A stretch of DNA of 64,000 nt, from the NCBI GenBank assembly GCA_965279205.1, contig OZ257144.1, forward strand, positions 2,480,001-2,544,000, read 5' to 3'. Source of the DNA: UBA7672 sp965279205 (GTDB lineage Bacteria > Pseudomonadota > Alphaproteobacteria > Caulobacterales > Hyphomonadaceae). The position numbers and the translations under genes were made by a program. Of this stretch, positions 61,487-64,000 are shown in pieces (the stretch's first letter is position 1; the number at the start of each line of letters is the position of its first letter). The notes under the pieces were generated by a model. That model was not told the origin of the DNA. It did no database searches and saw only the letters and a list, made by a program, of their open reading frames with translations.

Positions 61487-62029
61487 ATGCAGCTTGAGTT
61501 TCGCGTCCCACTCTCCCATTGTCCGGTCGTGGCCACACCTGTCAACCGACCCCAGCCTGCACCCTTGCCGCCGGCCAGCGCCGACGGTCGCCTCTACCTG
61601 CGCGATCAGGACCTCAATGAAGGCGCAGCATTGATCCGGGCGGCCGCGCGCCGCCTTGCCCAGTTGGTTGAAAGCGTCGGCGCCGCCGCCAATCTCTCGG
61701 CCCCGGAAATGGATATCCTGCAGGAAATCTTCGACCGCGGCCCGATGGATGTCGGCGATCTGCGCGCGCGCCTGTCCGCGCCAAAACAGTCGCTGGCCCG
61801 CAATCTCAACCAACTCGAAGCCCGCAATTTCGTAAAACGGGAAACCGACCCGCGCGACCGCCGCCGCCGGCTGGTCACGCTGACCGACGAAGGCACGGCT
61901 TTCTCCCGGGAAGCCACCGAGCGCCGGCGCGCCGCCCTGCGCCAGGCCTTCCTCACCTCCGGCCCGGATGCTGTCACCGGCGCCCGGCGCGTCCTGTCCG
62001 AGCTTCTGCGCACTCGGGGCGAGTCGTGA
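61487..62029 (+). CDS. petP: MarR-family regulator PetP
   Basis: This 180-residue MarR-type winged-helix protein is the PetP type, which in Rhodobacter is encoded beside petR. The core is NLSAPEMDILQEIFDRGPMDVG then RLSAPKQSLARNLNQLEARNFVKRETDPRDRRRRLVTLTDEG in part. ATG 61487 has GGAAGGG immediately upstream; GTG 61529 is an alternative. It overlaps petR by 4 bp. It shares a 33-bp divergent spacer with ilvE and could regulate both, though no operator is proven. Confidence 0.88.
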   Translation: MQLEFRVPLSHCPVVATPVNRPQPAPLPPASADGRLYLRDQDLNEGAALIRAAARRLAQLVESVGAAANLSAPEMDILQEIFDRGPMDVGDLRARLSAPKQSLARNLNQLEARNFVKRETDPRDRRRRLVTLTDEGTAFSREATERRRAALRQAFLTSGPDAVTGARRVLSELLRTRGES

Positions 62030-62706
62030 GCCAGCACAAGAGCCACATCCTCGCCATCGACGATGACGATCGGCTGCGCGATCTGCTGAAGCGCTACCTG
62101 TCCAGCGAGGGCCACGACGTCACGGTCGCGCGCGACGCCGCTTCGGCGCGACGCCTGATGAGCACCATGGCTTTTGACCTGATCATCCTCGACGTGATGA
62201 TGCCGGGCGAGGACGGCCTTTCCCTGCTCAAGAGTATCCGCCAGGAGAAGGCCGACACGCCTGTCATCCTTCTCACGGCCCGCGCCCTGCCCGCCGAACG
62301 TATCGAAGGCCTCAAGCTCGGCGCCGACGACTACCTGCCGAAACCGTTCGAGCCGGAAGAGCTCGTTCTGCGCATCGGCTCGATCCTGAAGCGCGCCACG
62401 CCGGAGGCGCCGATTGAAGAAGTCCGCCTGTCCGGCATGGTCTTCCATGTCGGCAAGAGCGAGCTACGCCGCGACGGTCGCCTTGTGCGCCTCACCGAAA
62501 GCGAAGCTCAGCTTTTGGCTATCCTTGCCGGCCGCCACGGCGCCGCGATCTCGCGCCATGAACTTGCAACGCTGACCGCCGCCGGCGTCGAGCGCTCCGT
62601 GGATGTCCAGGTCACCCGCCTGCGCCGAAAGATTGAGCGTGATCCGCGCGAGCCCGTGCATCTCCAGACCGTGCGCGGCGTTGGCTACCGACTGACCGGG
62701 GACTAG
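62026..62706 (+). CDS. petR: OmpR-family response regulator PetR
   Basis: This 226-residue regulator has a receiver domain with acceptor Asp56 (LIILDVMMPGEDG), Lys105-type switch (YLPKPFEPEEL) and a winged-helix output (RLTESEAQLLAILAGRHG, then SVDVQVTRLRRKIERDP). It starts with GTG 62026, overlapping petP by 4 bp. In Rhodobacter capsulatus petR controls cytochrome bc1 genes; I infer orthology from the petP-petR order. A sensor kinase follows immediately. Confidence 0.9.
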   Translation: MSQHKSHILAIDDDDRLRDLLKRYLSSEGHDVTVARDAASARRLMSTMAFDLIILDVMMPGEDGLSLLKSIRQEKADTPVILLTARALPAERIEGLKLGADDYLPKPFEPEELVLRIGSILKRATPEAPIEEVRLSGMVFHVGKSELRRDGRLVRLTESEAQLLAILAGRHGAAISRHELATLTAAGVERSVDVQVTRLRRKIERDPREPVHLQTVRGVGYRLTGD

Positions 62707-62707
62707 A

Positions 62708-64000
62708 ATGCGCCTGCGCGACTACACTCCGCGAGGCTACCAGGCCCGGCACATCCTGATCCTCATCGTTCCGATGATCATCTTCGTCGTGTCGATGACG
62801 CTGTTCTTCTTCTACACCCACGTCGAACAGGTGAACGCCAAACTATCCCGCTCCGTCGCTGACGAACTCGCCTTCGTCATCCAGCAGCGCCACGACAACG
62901 TCGAGGCCTGGCCAAAACTCGCGGAGGGCGTCGAAAAGGCGGGGCTGATGTCCGTTTCCTTCACGCCCGGCGTCACGAGACTCACCGCCCCTGAGGGCTC
63001 CGACTGCTGCGACCAGCTTGGCGAAGAACTGAAGCAACGCTTCAAGGGAATGAGCTACACCTACCGCTACTTCCCCGGCGACCTGCTCACCATCCGCATC
63101 CTGTCGCAGGATGGCCTTCTCGAAGCTCGCATGGACCGCAAGCGCGTGATCATCATCACGGCGCACATCTTCATCGTCTGGTCGGTCGCCTTCAGCGTGC
63201 TGCTGCTGATCACGTCCTACCTGTTCCTGCGCAATCAGGTTCGCTCCATCCTGCAACTGTCCTGGGCCGCCGACACCTTCGGCCGCGGCGAAGACATGCC
63301 GGACTTCAAGCCCTCAGGCGCCCTGGAAGTGCGCACGGCGGCGCGCTCCCTCATGCGCATGCGCAACCGCATCCGCCGCTATGCCGACCAGCGCACCGCC
63401 ATGCTGGCCGGCGTCAGCCACGACCTGCGTACGCCGCTAACGCGCCTGAAGCTGGAACTCGCCCTTCTGCCGAAGGGTCACGACGCCACGGCGGCGAAGG
63501 CCGACATCGCCGAGATGGAGCGCATGCTCGACGGCTATCTCGCCTTCGCGCGTGGCGAGGAAGGCGAGCAGCCTGTCCAGACGGATGTCGTCGCGGTTGC
63601 GCAAGAAGCCGCGGCAGCAGCAGCAGCACGAACCAGTCTCGAACTCGTTGCCCCGGCTCCGGTCAACATGCGCATTCGCCCGCTGGCAATGAAGCGCGCC
63701 ATATCGAACCTCGCCAACAACGCCGCCGACCATGGCAAGCACGTGCGTGTCACCGTGATGGCCGAACCCGGCGAAGCGGTCATTGTCGTCGAAGACGACG
63801 GCCCCGGCATCCCGCCGGAGAACTATGAAGACGCCTTCCGCCCCTTCAGCCGCCTCGACGCCTCGCGCAACCAGAACGTCTCCGGCGTAGGCCTCGGCCT
63901 CACCATCGCTCGCGACACCGCGAGAGCCCATGGTGGCGACGTAACACTGGGAAAATCGGAATTGGGCGGCTTGCGAGCCGTCATTCGCCTACCTCTGGAC
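62708..64000 (+). CDS. Sensor histidine kinase, partner of PetR (3' end outside window)
   Basis: This kinase starts at ATG 62708, 1 base after the petR stop, and the frame is open to the window end (431 codons). Transmembrane helices at about 15-36 and 148-174 flank a periplasmic domain. A HAMP-like segment follows, then the H-box GVSHDLRTPLTRL with His238. The ATPase domain has the N-box SNLANNAADHG, the G1 box DDGPGIP and the G2 box SGVGLGLTIA. Only a few residues at the C-terminus should be missing. It is an EnvZ-type kinase; its signal is unknown. Confidence 0.93.
   Translation, partial: MRLRDYTPRGYQARHILILIVPMIIFVVSMTLFFFYTHVEQVNAKLSRSVADELAFVIQQRHDNVEAWPKLAEGVEKAGLMSVSFTPGVTRLTAPEGSDCCDQLGEELKQRFKGMSYTYRYFPGDLLTIRILSQDGLLEARMDRKRVIIITAHIFIVWSVAFSVLLLITSYLFLRNQVRSILQLSWAADTFGRGEDMPDFKPSGALEVRTAARSLMRMRNRIRRYADQRTAMLAGVSHDLRTPLTRLKLELALLPKGHDATAAKADIAEMERMLDGYLAFARGEEGEQPVQTDVVAVAQEAAAAAAARTSLELVAPAPVNMRIRPLAMKRAISNLANNAADHGKHVRVTVMAEPGEAVIVVEDDGPGIPPENYEDAFRPFSRLDASRNQNVSGVGLGLTIARDTARAHGGDVTLGKSELGGLRAVIRLPLD

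Noticed and set aside
1..64000. CRISPR arrays, insertion sequences, prophage or toxin-antitoxin modules
   Set aside because: I saw no regularly spaced repeats, transposase motifs, or phage structural genes. The lysozyme-domain gene is isolated, not part of a phage.

Overview
The window is a gene-dense, GC-rich chromosomal segment from an alphaproteobacterium, most likely the Caulobacterales/Hyphomonadaceae group. This rests on established lineage knowledge combined with what is visible: a divK-pleD operon, an RNase E ending in a GWW PNPase-docking motif, the order aroQ-accB-accC-aat-DUF2155-mlaD-NDUFA12, a DUF2066-hdaA-ppk-ppx block opposite purM-purN, and a petP-petR regulatory pair. Nearly all sequence is coding, many neighbours share 1-4 bp stop/start overlaps, and I see no insertion sequence, prophage, rRNA or CRISPR array.

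Layout. 1-8.2 kb: RNase E tail, an M48 protease with TPR-like repeats, a DsbA-like lipoprotein, thiS-thiG, aroQ, acetyl-CoA carboxylase accB-accC, leucyl/phenylalanyl-tRNA transferase, then a reverse-strand NDUFA12-mlaD-DUF2155 operon. 8.2-13 kb: a NrdJ-related protein that keeps the C-terminal region of B12-dependent ribonucleotide reductase but has no recognisable catalytic core, a 600-bp gene-poor spacer, and a ParA-like ATPase with a small partner. 13-26 kb: aspS, rnd, ppx, ppk, hdaA, DUF2066, purM, purN, enoyl-CoA hydratase, a GNAT, ndk. 26-42.5 kb: a methyltransferase, a 43-aa exported peptide, esterase, isovaleryl-CoA dehydrogenase, a lysozyme-domain membrane protein, mgtE, tRNA-Leu(GAG), an orphan fliN, lipB, a metallo-beta-lactamase-fold lipoprotein, propionyl-CoA carboxylase alpha, a K+ channel, a GIY-YIG protein, a 2-hydroxyacid dehydrogenase, an MFS transporter and two exported proteins. 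42.5-50 kb: HU, a GT-C-like membrane protein, a Zur-like regulator, DUF5990, a double-hotdog thioesterase, an alpha/beta hydrolase with alanine at the nucleophile position, DUF1801. 50-56.7 kb: divK-pleD-DUF2093-M23 on the reverse strand and, opposite it, dinB, DUF1905, RidA, a phosphodiesterase, a GNAT and a HIT protein. 56.8-64 kb: a GT4 glycosyltransferase fusion with a GH130 protein, ilvE, and the petP-petR-histidine kinase cluster cut by the window end.

How the genes work together. Several sets form real functional units: fatty-acid precursor synthesis (accBC), polyphosphate turnover (ppk/ppx), replication control (hdaA), cell-cycle and c-di-GMP signalling (divK/pleD, with a CtrA-like half-site pair upstream), and late purine synthesis (purM/purN). 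The points most worth a second look are the ParA/partner pair, the core-less NrdJ relative, the GT4-GH130 pair, the lysozyme-domain membrane protein with no visible export signal, and the Ser-to-Ala alpha/beta hydrolase. No single locus is convincingly a wholly new defence or mobile system.
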